From positions 6,262,001 to 6,326,000 of the forward strand of contig NZ_CP052860.1 of NCBI RefSeq assembly GCF_012935715.1: 64,000 nt of DNA, given 5' to 3'. Within the stretch, counting starts at the first letter, position 1; every line of letters starts with the position of its first letter. A model generated the notes under the pieces. The model searched no databases, was not told the origin of the DNA, and saw only the letters and a list, made by a program, of their open reading frames with translations. Origin of the DNA: Pseudomonas sp. ADAK13 (GTDB taxonomy: Bacteria; Pseudomonadota; Gammaproteobacteria; Pseudomonadales; Pseudomonadaceae). A program made the translations under genes and the position numbers. Shown here in pieces: positions 1 to 6,839 of this stretch.

Positions 1-161
1 CGCTTGTACATGGCGAACCACAGGCGGTTCTGGTCGAGGGTGCGGTCCTTGCCCGGGCGAAGACTCACCACCACGAAGTGCTTGTCCTCGAACATCTTGG
101 ACATGCGGGTGATGGCCTCGGTGAGCATGGAGCGGCAGTTGACGCTGATCTTGTCCGTCAT
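1..161 (-). CDS. NinB-like phage recombination protein (partial, N-terminus only)
   Basis: The reading frame begins at an ATG at 161 and runs off the left edge, leaving about 53 residues. The segment RTLDQNRLWFAMYKR resembles the R-S/T-L-D-Q-N-R-x-W motif of the NinB/Orf family, which in lambda binds single-stranded DNA and helps recombination. AAAGGTG precedes the ATG, and the ATG overlaps the stop of the upstream gene (ATGA), so the two are probably translationally coupled. A nin-region gene following O and P genes is the lambda order. The family call rests on a short stretch, so it is moderate. Confidence 0.62.
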   Translation of the reverse strand, partial: MTDKISVNCRSMLTEAITRMSKMFEDKHFVVVSLRPGKDRTLDQNRLWFAMYK

Positions 162-508
162 GACTTCACCTTTAGGCCTGCGGCCTCCAGTGATGCCCGG
201 TCATAGACGGGTGTCTTCGTGCACACGCGGTCATCTATCTTTGCCGCATACTCGACATCCCAAACTGACCGGCCTCCACCGCATGCGGCGTAGTCGCCTA
301 CCACGGCATACGGCTCAGGCAGCTCAATCACCAGCGCCTGGCGAGAGGCCGTCCAAACCAGCCAGCGATTCCCACAAGCGGCGTCGCGATGATCGACAAA
401 GCCGAAACGCCGGTGGTGCCAGATATTGAATTGGGTCAGCTCCGTGTTCTCGCCAGTTAGCGGCGCCCAATGGGCCTCAGCCCAATCTTTCGTGGAATCT
501 CCGCTCAT
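158..508 (-). CDS. hypothetical phage protein (116 aa)
   Basis: An acidic, soluble 116-residue protein with no membrane segment and no family I recognise. It sits inside the leftward replication operon. Its stop overlaps the start of the NinB-like gene and its start overlaps the end of the preceding gene by 4 bases, the tight packing usual for phage early genes. The packing supports it as a real gene. Its function cannot be told from the sequence. Confidence 0.65.
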   Translation of the reverse strand: MSGDSTKDWAEAHWAPLTGENTELTQFNIWHHRRFGFVDHRDAACGNRWLVWTASRQALVIELPEPYAVVGDYAACGGGRSVWDVEYAAKIDDRVCTKTPVYDRASLEAAGLKVKS

Positions 509-942
509 GACTGCTCTCCCTTGCCCATGGCGGCCCCAGAAAGCTCGCCAAGCACCAGCGCAGCAATACCGAAAGCCTCGACGCCCATCGGGGTTACTCG
601 CAGAATGTCGTTCAATGCGGAAACCAGCGCCTCGTTCTCGGCCTTGATCCGTGCGATCTCTTCGCGCGCAGCATCGAAGCCAGCAGCTGAATACACAGCC
701 TCGCTCTCAAGTCGTTCGTTCTCAACCTTGAGCTGGTCGCGCTCAGCGGTTGCGCGGGCATAACCCATTCGCAAAAGAGCGAGTTCGGTGGTGCCAGGAG
801 GGTTTTCGAGCAGGCTAATGAATTCGCCGAGCGTATCAGCGGCCGCATCGAGGTTTTCGTAGTGGTGTCCGCAGTCGGCTGCAACCTCCGCGTCCTCTCT
901 CAACTCGATGATCAACGCCTTAAGTTTCTGGATGCTTGCCAT
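505..942 (-). CDS. coiled-coil phage early protein, possibly Ead/Ea22-like
   Basis: A 145-residue protein rich in Glu, Ala and Leu. The middle (about residues 65-110, around ATAERDQLKVENERLESE) has the heptad-like spacing of a coiled coil. Similar proteins occur in the early operons of many Pseudomonas and enterobacterial prophages and are loosely grouped with Ead/Ea22-like proteins of unknown role. The gene starts directly after the DnaC-like gene ends (942/943) and overlaps the next gene by 4 bases. The coiled coil is visible; the family name is a guess. Confidence 0.6.
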   Translation of the reverse strand: MASIQKLKALIIELREDAEVAADCGHHYENLDAAADTLGEFISLLENPPGTTELALLRMGYARATAERDQLKVENERLESEAVYSAAGFDAAREEIARIKAENEALVSALNDILRVTPMGVEAFGIAALVLGELSGAAMGKGEQS

Positions 943-1749
943 TCAAAAGCCCTCCTTTCCGCGCTGCGATTCCCACTCAAACGGAATGACGATCACCCCG
1001 CCCTCCCGCAGCCGATCAATGCAGCGCTCGCCAATGGCGGCCGGCAGCGACTGGCCGTCCAGGTTGGAAACGATGACCGTCGGGCGCAGCTCTTCGTACC
1101 GGCCGTTGATGATTGCGAACAGGGTCGTCAGCTCGAAGTCGCTGGGCTTCTCCTTGCTGACGCCGATCTCGTCCAGGATGAGCAGCGAGGGGCTGATCAG
1201 GCTCGACAGGATCTGGCTTTCGCTTTGGTCGCTGGAATGGTCGTAGGTCGCGCGGATGGCCTGCAGCACAGCGCCGATAGTGCGGTACACCGCCGTTGCG
1301 CTGGACCTGGCCATGATCTCGTTGGCGATCGCCACGGACAGGTGCGTCTTACCGGTACCGGGTTTTCCCAGCAGCAACAGGCAGCGACCAGTCTCGGCGA
1401 TCTGCGCGAACTCAGCGGCATACCGGCGGCAGGTATTCAACGCCTTTCGTTGCTCCGTAGTGGTGGCAACGTATCCATCCAGCGTCTTGCTGGCGAAGCG
1501 CTTGGGGATCAGCGCGGCGCCGAGCTTGCGCTCCATGGCCATGCGCAGCTCCATCGCCTTGTTGGCCAACTCCGCAGCTTCAGCCTTCTCGCGAATGATT
1601 CGGCTGCACTCAGGGCAACCGCTCTTCAGCTCTTTGCCCAGAACCGGGAAAATCTTCTGGTCGTAGTGGCCGTGTGTCTCGCACTCGGCGGGCTGGATAC
1701 GGGTTCCGGGCGGTAGTTCAGGAGTTTGCTGGGCGGGCTCAGATCGCAT
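943..1749 (-). CDS. DnaC/lambda-P-type helicase-loading ATPase
   Basis: A 268-residue AAA+ protein of the DnaC/IstB group. Such proteins load the host DnaB helicase at the phage origin. The N-terminus carries a probable zinc site (C23, H26, C45, C48, in CETHGH and CPEC). Walker A is GKPGTGKT at about 128-135 and Walker B is LLILDEIG at about 189-196. It overlaps the end of the O-like gene by 11 bases, as paired initiator and loader genes do. The family call is secure. Its action on host DnaB is inferred from the family. Confidence 0.9.
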   Translation of the reverse strand: MRSEPAQQTPELPPGTRIQPAECETHGHYDQKIFPVLGKELKSGCPECSRIIREKAEAAELANKAMELRMAMERKLGAALIPKRFASKTLDGYVATTTEQRKALNTCRRYAAEFAQIAETGRCLLLLGKPGTGKTHLSVAIANEIMARSSATAVYRTIGAVLQAIRATYDHSSDQSESQILSSLISPSLLILDEIGVSKEKPSDFELTTLFAIINGRYEELRPTVIVSNLDGQSLPAAIGERCIDRLREGGVIVIPFEWESQRGKEGF

Positions 1750-2596
1750 AGGAACCGTCCTCTCGCTGAATCAGGCCATCGGTGTAGTTGCGCTCAGCAA
1801 ACCCGGTGTGGCGTGACTGAGGGGCTGGTGCCGGCGCGGACTCGGCCAAGCGCTTGATCACCCAGGAAGCCTTGAAACCCTGCCAGCCGGAATTCAGCGC
1901 TTCGGTGATGGCCTCGTCAGCGGTGATCCCGGCCTCGGCGCATTTAGCCAGCTCGGTGTTCACGGTCGACCAGACGGTGGCGGTCACGGCGGCACGTTTG
2001 GCCTTGCGCTGGGTCAGCCAGTCAGCCAACAACTGCTCAGGGACGTTGTGCGGGTTGTCGGCCAGCAACTGGGCCATGCCGAACGGAGTTTTGCGATCAG
2101 GCTTCGGCGGTTCGGCTGGCTCTTGGGGCGGATTAATCTCTTTCGAAGAAAGAGTTAATAGGGGTTCTTTCTTTGTATAAAGAAGGGAGTGAGCAGTTTT
2201 GGTCTCACTCGCAGGACGTCTCAGTGAGACGATATTGTCTGAGTGAGACGTTTTGGTCTCAGTGAGATTCGCTTGTTTTTCTTCGAAGAACGACCACTCG
2301 CGGACCGGCGCGATGCCGATATCCCCACGGCTCCCGCCAACGCGGAAAATGATGCGGCGCTCAAGGAGGTGGCTGATCGCCTTCGACGTAACGTCGCGGC
2401 GCAAGTTGGTCTGCTTGCCGATGTCGTCGGCAGTTAGGCGTTTGGTTTCCAGTTGATAGCCGATGGTCTGGCGTGCAATGGCCATGAGCACGCGCAGCTC
2501 ACGCGCTGGCAGGTCAACCGTAGCCAAAGCCTCCATAAGGCTATTGTCCATACGGGTGAATCCCCGAGGGTTGTGTAACGGAACAATGTTTGGCAT
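1739..2596 (-). CDS. phage replication initiator, lambda O-like
   Basis: A 285-residue protein. Residues 1-105 match the Phage_rep_O N-terminal winged-helix domain (FTRMDNSLMEALA, then LPARELRVLMAIARQTIGY, then a recognition-helix region). This domain binds origin iterons. The middle is a low-complexity linker in which the motif ETKT-HS occurs twice, because the DNA there is iteron repeats. The C-terminal part would contact the helicase loader encoded just downstream. Size, gene order and the embedded origin all fit a lambda-type O protein. Confidence 0.88.
   Translation of the reverse strand: MPNIVPLHNPRGFTRMDNSLMEALATVDLPARELRVLMAIARQTIGYQLETKRLTADDIGKQTNLRRDVTSKAISHLLERRIIFRVGGSRGDIGIAPVREWSFFEEKQANLTETKTSHSDNIVSLRRPASETKTAHSLLYTKKEPLLTLSSKEINPPQEPAEPPKPDRKTPFGMAQLLADNPHNVPEQLLADWLTQRKAKRAAVTATVWSTVNTELAKCAEAGITADEAITEALNSGWQGFKASWVIKRLAESAPAPAPQSRHTGFAERNYTDGLIQREDGSYAI
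2130..2268. other. predicted phage replication origin (iterons plus AT-rich tract)
   Basis: Inside the O-like gene are four related units starting at 2202, 2218, 2237 and 2256: GTCTCACTCGCAG, GTCTCAGTGAGAC, GTCTGAGTGAGAC and GTCTCAGTGAGAT. The second has perfect arms around a central G. Start-to-start spacing is 16, 19 and 19 bases. The flank at about 2130-2185 is visibly AT-rich and holds short palindromes. Lambda ori has the same plan: O-binding iterons and an AT-rich tract inside O. Origin function is inferred. Confidence 0.75.
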
Positions 2597-2624
2597 GATT
2601 TCTCTCGCTTAAAGCTGTTGAAGA

Positions 2625-2650
2625 AGCCGACCTCGTACGTCGGCTTTTTT
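2625..2650 (+). terminator. rho-independent terminator antisense to the leftward operon
   Basis: AGCCGAC (2625-2631) pairs with GTCGGCT (2639-2645) across a 7-base loop and is followed by six T on the + strand. No + strand protein gene lies upstream. It sits between the CII-like and O-like genes, where lambda encodes the antisense OOP RNA. Confidence 0.6.
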
Positions 2651-2661
2651 GTGTCTGAAAT

Positions 2662-3084
2662 TCAGGCGGCCTTAACCGACGCATCCATCACGTCCAGGCT
2701 TTGCCGAACATGATTGATCTCCTGGCGGATCAGGCTCTTCTCGAAAGTGCTGACGTGGTTGTCGTCCAGCGCTTCGTGCACCGCGATCGTCAGGTCGGCA
2801 ACTTCCTTACCTACGTTGATCAGCGACTTGGTGAGCGCTTGCGGCTCCGGCGCCGACTTCGATACCAAGTCAAAGCCGAATTCATTGGCCAGGGCCATCA
2901 ACGGGCGCATGTCGCTGGTGTGCAGCAGGATCCCAAACAGATGCTCCACGGTCAGGTGATGAGCCTCGTTGTCAGGGTTGGCGCGCTGAAGCAGGCCAAC
3001 GTGCGGAATACCCATCTTTGCAGCCAGGGTCTTGGGCTCGTTGCCCTTCACTGCGGCCTGACATGCATCCAAAAAGTCTTCCAT
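2662..3084 (-). CDS. CII-type phage regulatory protein (Phage_CP76 family)
   Basis: A DNA-binding regulator of the prophage CII/CP76 family, which takes part in the lysis-lysogeny choice. The N-terminal helix-turn-helix region (MEDFLDACQAAVKG, then KTLAAKMGIP) and the helical C-terminal half fit that family. The frame is open up to an ATG at 3138. I chose the ATG at 3084 because GAGG lies eight bases upstream and the family pattern begins there, giving 140 residues. It lies downstream of the Cro-like gene and upstream of the O-like gene, the lambda position of cII. Confidence 0.75.
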   Translation of the reverse strand: MEDFLDACQAAVKGNEPKTLAAKMGIPHVGLLQRANPDNEAHHLTVEHLFGILLHTSDMRPLMALANEFGFDLVSKSAPEPQALTKSLINVGKEVADLTIAVHEALDDNHVSTFEKSLIRQEINHVRQSLDVMDASVKAA

Positions 3085-3166
3085 TCGTAAAACCTCAAAT
3101 TTGTTTCCGTGGCGCCCTGCCGATGCAGAAGCGATCATTTGCTCAATGGATCGGCGGACACGGATG

Positions 3167-3346
3167 TCAGGCGGCCTGAGCCTTCTTTGCTGCCTTGAAC
3201 CTGCCCTTGGAGAGAACCTGAATCTGGTATTGCCTGGATTCAGGGATTGTTTCGCCCCACATGGTCACTGCGCTTGGGCGGATACCCAGGGCTAGCGCCA
3301 GCTTTGTCTTGCTGCCGAAGAATTCGGCGACTTCATGCGTGTTCAT
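3167..3346 (-). CDS. Cro-like repressor (59 aa)
   Basis: A 59-residue basic protein, short enough to be missed by length filters. It starts MNTHEVAEFFGSKTKLALAL and has the pattern KTKLALALGIRPSAVTMWGE, typical of the YdaS/Cro helix-turn-helix group, with the usual W-G-E-x-I-P-E-x-R motif right after it. The C-terminus is basic (KAAKKAQAA). The start at 3346 has GAGGATG upstream. It is divergent from the CI-like gene across a shared operator region, so it should repress CI synthesis and favour lytic growth. Confidence 0.82.
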   Translation of the reverse strand: MNTHEVAEFFGSKTKLALALGIRPSAVTMWGETIPESRQYQIQVLSKGRFKAAKKAQAA

Positions 3347-3373
3347 TGCGCATCCTCGTTCGAGCCTGTCGCA

Positions 3374-3402
3374 ATTTAAGCATGCTTAAGTTATGGCATC
3401 AA
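3374..3402 (-). promoter_or_regulatory. pR-like promoter for cro/cII/O/P operon
   Basis: On the - strand, TTGATG (3402-3397) and TTAAAT (3379-3374) are separated by exactly 17 bases. The -10 lies within the palindromic operator 3376-3389, so repressor binding would block polymerase. The same TTAAAT -10 recurs at the pL-like promoter near 9.1 kb. Confidence 0.65.
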
Positions 3403-3445
3403 CGGTGTTTTCTGCCTACTGCATGCTTAAATTCAGTTAACTTAA
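3376..3445. promoter_or_regulatory. CI/Cro operator cluster (three sites)
   Basis: Site 1 is the perfect palindrome TTAAGCATGCTTAA at 3376-3389. Site 2 is the related sequence ending GCATGCTTAA at 3417-3430. Site 3 is TTCAGTTAACTTAA at 3432-3445, an imperfect palindrome. Three related 14-base sites between divergent cro-like and cI-like genes is the lambda OR plan. Near-identical sites recur at 9069-9082 and 9092-9105. Binding is inferred. Confidence 0.75.
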
Positions 3446-3448
3446 TAT
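3420..3448 (+). promoter_or_regulatory. pRM-like promoter for the CI-like repressor, probably leaderless
   Basis: TAATAT at 3443-3448 makes a good -10 only seven bases before the ATG at 3456. The -35 region 17 bases upstream (TGCATG) is poor, as expected of an activated promoter. No convincing Shine-Dalgarno lies before the ATG. Transcription would start at or next to the start codon, as for lambda cI made from pRM. Confidence 0.5.
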
Positions 3449-3455
3449 TGAGTCC

Positions 3456-4112
3456 ATGGAAAGACACGAACGCATCGCCCGCGCCATACAGGTCAGCGGT
3501 AAAAAGAAAGGAGAAATTGCATCGCTTTGCGGCGTTGCAAATTCTGCCGTTACTCAATGGATTACTGGTGAGAGCAAAAGCCTCAGACCGGAGAACCTTT
3601 ACGCGCTGGCGAAAGCGACTGGCTTCCGGGCCGAGTGGCTTGCTATCGGTGAGGGTGAAGAGCGCGAGGTTTCAGAGTCGAATGTCTCCCCCGCCGTCCA
3701 GCCCACCAAATCATTCCGCTACCCAGTAGTGAGCTGGGTTGCTGCAGGCGCCTGGGCGGAAGCAGTGGAGCCCTACCCGGCCGGGATCTCGGACACCTAC
3801 GAGTTTTCGGAGTACGACGCCAAAGGCCCGGCGTTTTGGCTGACAGTTAAAGGTGACTCAATGACGGCACCCGCCGGCCAGAGCATCACCGAAGGCACGC
3901 TGATCCTTGTGGACACCGAGGCCGAGGTCGCACCAGGTAAGCTGGTAGTGGCCAAGCTACCGGACAGCAACGAAGCTACATTCAAGAAGCTGGTCAGCGA
4001 CGGCGGCCGGCTGTTCCTGAAGCCGCTGAATCCGAGCTACCCGATCGAAGCAGTGGACGAGAACTGCAGGATCGTAGGCGTGGTTGTGCAGGCGCTGCAG
4101 AAGTTTTACTGA
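3456..4112 (+). CDS. CI-type repressor, LexA/S24 self-cleaving family
   Basis: A 218-residue lysogeny repressor. Residues 1-65 form a helix-turn-helix domain (IASLCGVANSAVTQWITGES). Residues 90-218 form an S24 peptidase domain with an Ala-Gly cleavage site in VAAGAW (97-98), nucleophile S135 in KGDSMTAP, and a general-base lysine at about K177 in ATFKKLV. RecA-stimulated self-cleavage, and so induction by DNA damage, is expected of the family. It is divergent from the Cro-like gene and probably binds the operators at 3376-3445 and 9069-9105. Confidence 0.92.
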   Translation: MERHERIARAIQVSGKKKGEIASLCGVANSAVTQWITGESKSLRPENLYALAKATGFRAEWLAIGEGEEREVSESNVSPAVQPTKSFRYPVVSWVAAGAWAEAVEPYPAGISDTYEFSEYDAKGPAFWLTVKGDSMTAPAGQSITEGTLILVDTEAEVAPGKLVVAKLPDSNEATFKKLVSDGGRLFLKPLNPSYPIEAVDENCRIVGVVVQALQKFY

Positions 4113-4206
4113 TCCGCAAGTGTGCTGGGGCGGATATGCCCGGGCGGTAAGCTAAATCGAGATATCGCGAGCTGACTAGAGCTCGTATACACAAGGGAAT
4201 GTGGTA

Positions 4207-4515
4207 ATGAATGCCTTTCGGATCGCGACTTTAATAGTCGCCCCGCTTTTCATCTCCGGCTGCTACAGCACGCCAAAAGAAAAAACTGAGTACGAAAAAC
4301 AGATCGACGCAGTACCGATGCCTGTAACGGAAGCTGAACGGGTTGAGCAGTGTCGTAACTTCAAGCAAAGCGCAGATTACCAGCGGACTTTGGATATTTT
4401 GCAGTACTCACAGCGATCCAAGCTCGGCGCCTCGTATTTTCAATTTACAGAGTCTCTAGCGCTTTCGCGTCGCCTTAGAGCCATGAAGTGCCCTGGGTAT
4501 GGGTGGTTTTCCTGA
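4207..4515 (+). CDS. small predicted lipoprotein in the rex-like position
   Basis: A 102-residue protein with a short basic N-terminus, a hydrophobic stretch and a lipobox LFISGCYS, so it should be lipidated at the cysteine and held in the envelope. I chose the ATG at 4207 because AAGGGA lies eight bases upstream; a GTG at 4201 has too short a spacing. The mature part is hydrophilic and I do not recognise a domain. It follows the CI-like gene on the same strand, so it may be expressed in the lysogen, as rex genes are. Envelope proteins in this position often block superinfection, but that is only suggestive here. Confidence 0.72.
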   Translation: MNAFRIATLIVAPLFISGCYSTPKEKTEYEKQIDAVPMPVTEAERVEQCRNFKQSADYQRTLDILQYSQRSKLGASYFQFTESLALSRRLRAMKCPGYGWFS

Positions 4516-4537
4516 TGCTGTTGCCTTGGGTGAACCA

Positions 4538-4759
4538 ATGACTGCATGGCGAGAGCAGACCTTCTGGAGCAAGGTAGGGGTCATTGTTTGCCTGGGTCTC
4601 CTTATGATGCTCCCCGGCTATTCTGACGTCGCAGGTCTGGGCGGAGGCTCTTCCGGCCACAAGCGGGTGTTCAGCCCTGGATTCGTTGTACTCTGTGTTT
4701 TCGTGGCGGTGATTGAGCTGATAGCGCTGAACCACTTCTATGGCGTGCGGATTAGGTGA
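4538..4759 (+). CDS. small membrane protein, two predicted membrane segments
   Basis: A 73-residue protein with hydrophobic segments at about residues 12-28 (VGVIVCLGLLMMLPGY) and 50-65 (FVVLCVFVAVIELIAL), joined by a Gly/Ser-rich loop. The frame is open from 4499, but the ATG at 4538 removes overlap with the lipoprotein gene and has GGTGA upstream. No family is recognised. It lies between the lipoprotein and the STAS/GHKL gene on the same strand and may be co-expressed with them. Confidence 0.55.
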   Translation: MTAWREQTFWSKVGVIVCLGLLMMLPGYSDVAGLGGGSSGHKRVFSPGFVVLCVFVAVIELIALNHFYGVRIR

Positions 4760-4874
4760 CGGCGGGGAGGTTGTTTGATAGAAACGAAACAGGCTTGCCA
4801 CAAAATCATTTTAGATGCACATTTATGGTCTAGGGCGATCTGACTGTAACTTTCACAAATTAAAGGGACTTAGA

Positions 4875-6173
4875 ATGTTTCACGAAGGATTTGCAGGTTT
4901 GAGAAAAGCGCTCGAGGAAAAACGTGAAGTGAAACTACAACTACCATCACGATTCTCGTTTAAAGAGCATGATGTTTATGACTTTGACAGGCTTATCAAA
5001 TTCTTCGACTGGGACATATCCAACTCCCCAGTAGAAATAGATCTAACCAAATGCCACACTGCAAACTATCAAGCACTATCTTTACTCGCAATCTATGGAT
5101 GGAAATTGAAATCCCAAGGCTGCAGAGTAACTTTTGTTGAAAACGATAAAACCACCGGCGCCAGCGAAATGTGGCGAACCATGGGGGCTAGAGGTTTGTT
5201 CGCAGTTTTGTTTAACAGCGGCCAGCAATTCAAAGGCAACCATTTCAAGCCGCTTTTTGCTGTTCGAGACGCTAAAGATTTCGGCACAGTAATCCAATCA
5301 GCCGAATCTTATACCGACGGATTCAACGTAGAGTATGAAGGAACACTACGTTACGTTTTGAGCGAACTGCTTTACAATACGATGGAGCACGGAGCGTGCT
5401 TCTCCGGCCCGGCAAACACTAGAATACCCTCGCTGGTTCAGTTCACATGGTACAAACAGAGAAACGAAATTCAATTTATTATTGCGGATCTTGGAATAGG
5501 TATAAAATCCCATGTAGAGCAAGCTTTTTCTGCGCTTGAAAGCGACGAAGAAGCAATTGAGTTCGCGTTGCGAGCCAAAGTATCTGGGACTTTTGGCAGA
5601 AACGACCCATACAAGAATAAAAATAACGCCGGAATGGGTCTATATATATCTTCAAATATCATTCGGCGCCTAAATGCTGATATGCATATATTGTCAGGCA
5701 ATGGCTTGGTTCATATATCTCCGAGAGATGTAACCCGTAGAAGGATGGATACTCGCTGGCCTGGAACTCTTGTTCTTGTATCTTTGCGCCTTGATAAAAA
5801 CTCAACATTCATGCTTCACAAGATAATGCAAGAATTCAGAGAGGCGGCAGATAAAGAGCAGAAGACCGGAGATACTCAAGAAGCCGGAACCAAATACGTA
5901 ATTGGCGTGGAAAACTTTTTTGGCAAATACGCAGAGGATAAAGAGGCAGCAATTAAAATGCGCGACAAAAGAATTTTCCCTGCGCTTGAAGAAGGAAAAA
6001 CAATTCTTATAAATTTTGATAACGTTGTTAGTTCCCCGCATAGTTTTCTGAGCGCGCTGCTTGCCTCTCCAATCAAGGGTTTGGGGATGAATGCGTATAA
6101 AAGAATTAAGATTGTAAATGCAACCGCCGAGATTAGAGAAACCATAGATTTTATATTGGAAGACAACACTTGA
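4875..6173 (+). CDS. STAS-like / GHKL ATPase / DUF4325 protein, likely lysogenic cargo
   Basis: A 432-residue protein with three parts. Residues about 50-90 (VEIDLTKCHTANYQALSLLA) look like a STAS-type fold. Residues 150-310 form a GHKL ATPase: N-box SELLYNTMEHG with E164 and N168, G1 box DLGIGI at about 205, and G2 region NNAGMGLYIS at about 250. The last 75 residues (FDNVVSSPHSFLSALLASPI) resemble the STAS-like DUF4325 domain. AAAGGGA precedes the chosen ATG; the frame is open from 4815. No membrane segment or histidine phosphoacceptor domain is seen, so it is not an ordinary sensor kinase. The gene is clearly AT-richer than its neighbours, a sign of transfer. Its place after cI suggests a defence or exclusion role, which is inference. 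Confidence 0.8.
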   Translation: MFHEGFAGLRKALEEKREVKLQLPSRFSFKEHDVYDFDRLIKFFDWDISNSPVEIDLTKCHTANYQALSLLAIYGWKLKSQGCRVTFVENDKTTGASEMWRTMGARGLFAVLFNSGQQFKGNHFKPLFAVRDAKDFGTVIQSAESYTDGFNVEYEGTLRYVLSELLYNTMEHGACFSGPANTRIPSLVQFTWYKQRNEIQFIIADLGIGIKSHVEQAFSALESDEEAIEFALRAKVSGTFGRNDPYKNKNNAGMGLYISSNIIRRLNADMHILSGNGLVHISPRDVTRRRMDTRWPGTLVLVSLRLDKNSTFMLHKIMQEFREAADKEQKTGDTQEAGTKYVIGVENFFGKYAEDKEAAIKMRDKRIFPALEEGKTILINFDNVVSSPHSFLSALLASPIKGLGMNAYKRIKIVNATAEIRETIDFILEDNT

Positions 6174-6180
6174 TCAGCGC

Positions 6181-6209
6181 TTGACATTCCTTCATAAGCG
6201 GCATACAAA
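6181..6209 (+). promoter_or_regulatory. promoter for a candidate small RNA
   Basis: A perfect -35 TTGACA (6181-6186), a 17-base spacer and TACAAA (6204-6209) lie just after the STAS/GHKL stop codon. Transcription would start near 6216. No substantial ORF follows before the terminator at 6295-6326. Confidence 0.55.
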
Positions 6210-6215
6210 TACTAT

Positions 6216-6326
6216 GTCGATGCGAATGGAGTCGCATTAGTGTCGATTTCTAGGACCGCCTCACAAAAGTGGGTGCCGGCTTCCTCCCGTAAAAAGCCCT
6301 CCTCGTTTTCTTGGAGGGCTTTTTTT
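6216..6326 (+). ncRNA. candidate small RNA of about 110 nt
   Basis: A consensus-type promoter upstream and a strong terminator downstream (AGCCCTCC 6295-6302 pairing with GGAGGGCT 6313-6320, then seven T) frame about 110 bases. The only ORF inside is eight codons long. An internal hairpin ATGCGA/TCGCAT lies near 6220-6240. The ends and the RNA itself are predicted. Alternatively the segment is only a promoter and terminator left by rearrangement. Confidence 0.45.
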
Positions 6327-6327
6327 A

Positions 6328-6839
6328 TTGTCAAAATTTCTTGGTTTACTGAGCCGAGCCTCCGCTACGGACACCTTTTTTGAAGATTTCCCACTCGACT
6401 ATCGGCCCAAACCTGATGCCTGATCAGCAGCTCGCTCAAGCGAGAGCGGCGACCAATGAGCGGAAGCTTTCACATCCCTTTCACAGGGGAGCGGCTAAGG
6501 CTTACCCCGACTCCTCGTGAACACCCCTAAGCCCGCTACCGCCCATCGTGGGCTTTTCTTTGTCCAAAATTTTCCGGCTTTTCTGATCAAATCTAGAGTT
6601 CTTTGTCGAGATATTACTCCCTGAATAATCGACTTCAGCCCACATACGCGGTTTTTTTGTTGCCCTTAGGCGATTAGAAAATCGTCTCGCTCAAAAGCCA
6701 AATCCATCGACTAATACCTTGTTACAACTATTCGCGCTTGGGCGGTTCCAGCATAGAACTTCGTGCTTTTGTTCTAATCCTTATGCTAGGCGTGCTTTAA
6801 ACCGTGAGCGCCTGCTGACAACCCATAGAGGTTCAAAAA
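6328..6839. other. 512-base gene-free stretch with a second terminator
   Basis: I see no convincing protein gene here. It holds a terminator at 6529-6560 (AAGCCC pairing with GGGCTT plus a G-T and a C-G pair, then TTTT) preceded by a CT-rich run. That arrangement recurs before other hairpins further right. The last part must contain the promoter and ribosome-binding site (AGAGG) of the glycine-zipper gene. Confidence 0.5.

Noticed and set aside
4..429. Long open frame on + across the NinB-like and hypothetical genes
   Set aside because: It is a shadow of genes on the - strand that overlap properly and have ribosome-binding sites.
2186..2268. Short spaced repeats that could suggest a small CRISPR array
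   Set aside because: The units are 13 bases, imperfect, spaced 16-19 bases start to start, and lie inside the O-like coding frame. They fit replication iterons, and no cas gene is near.
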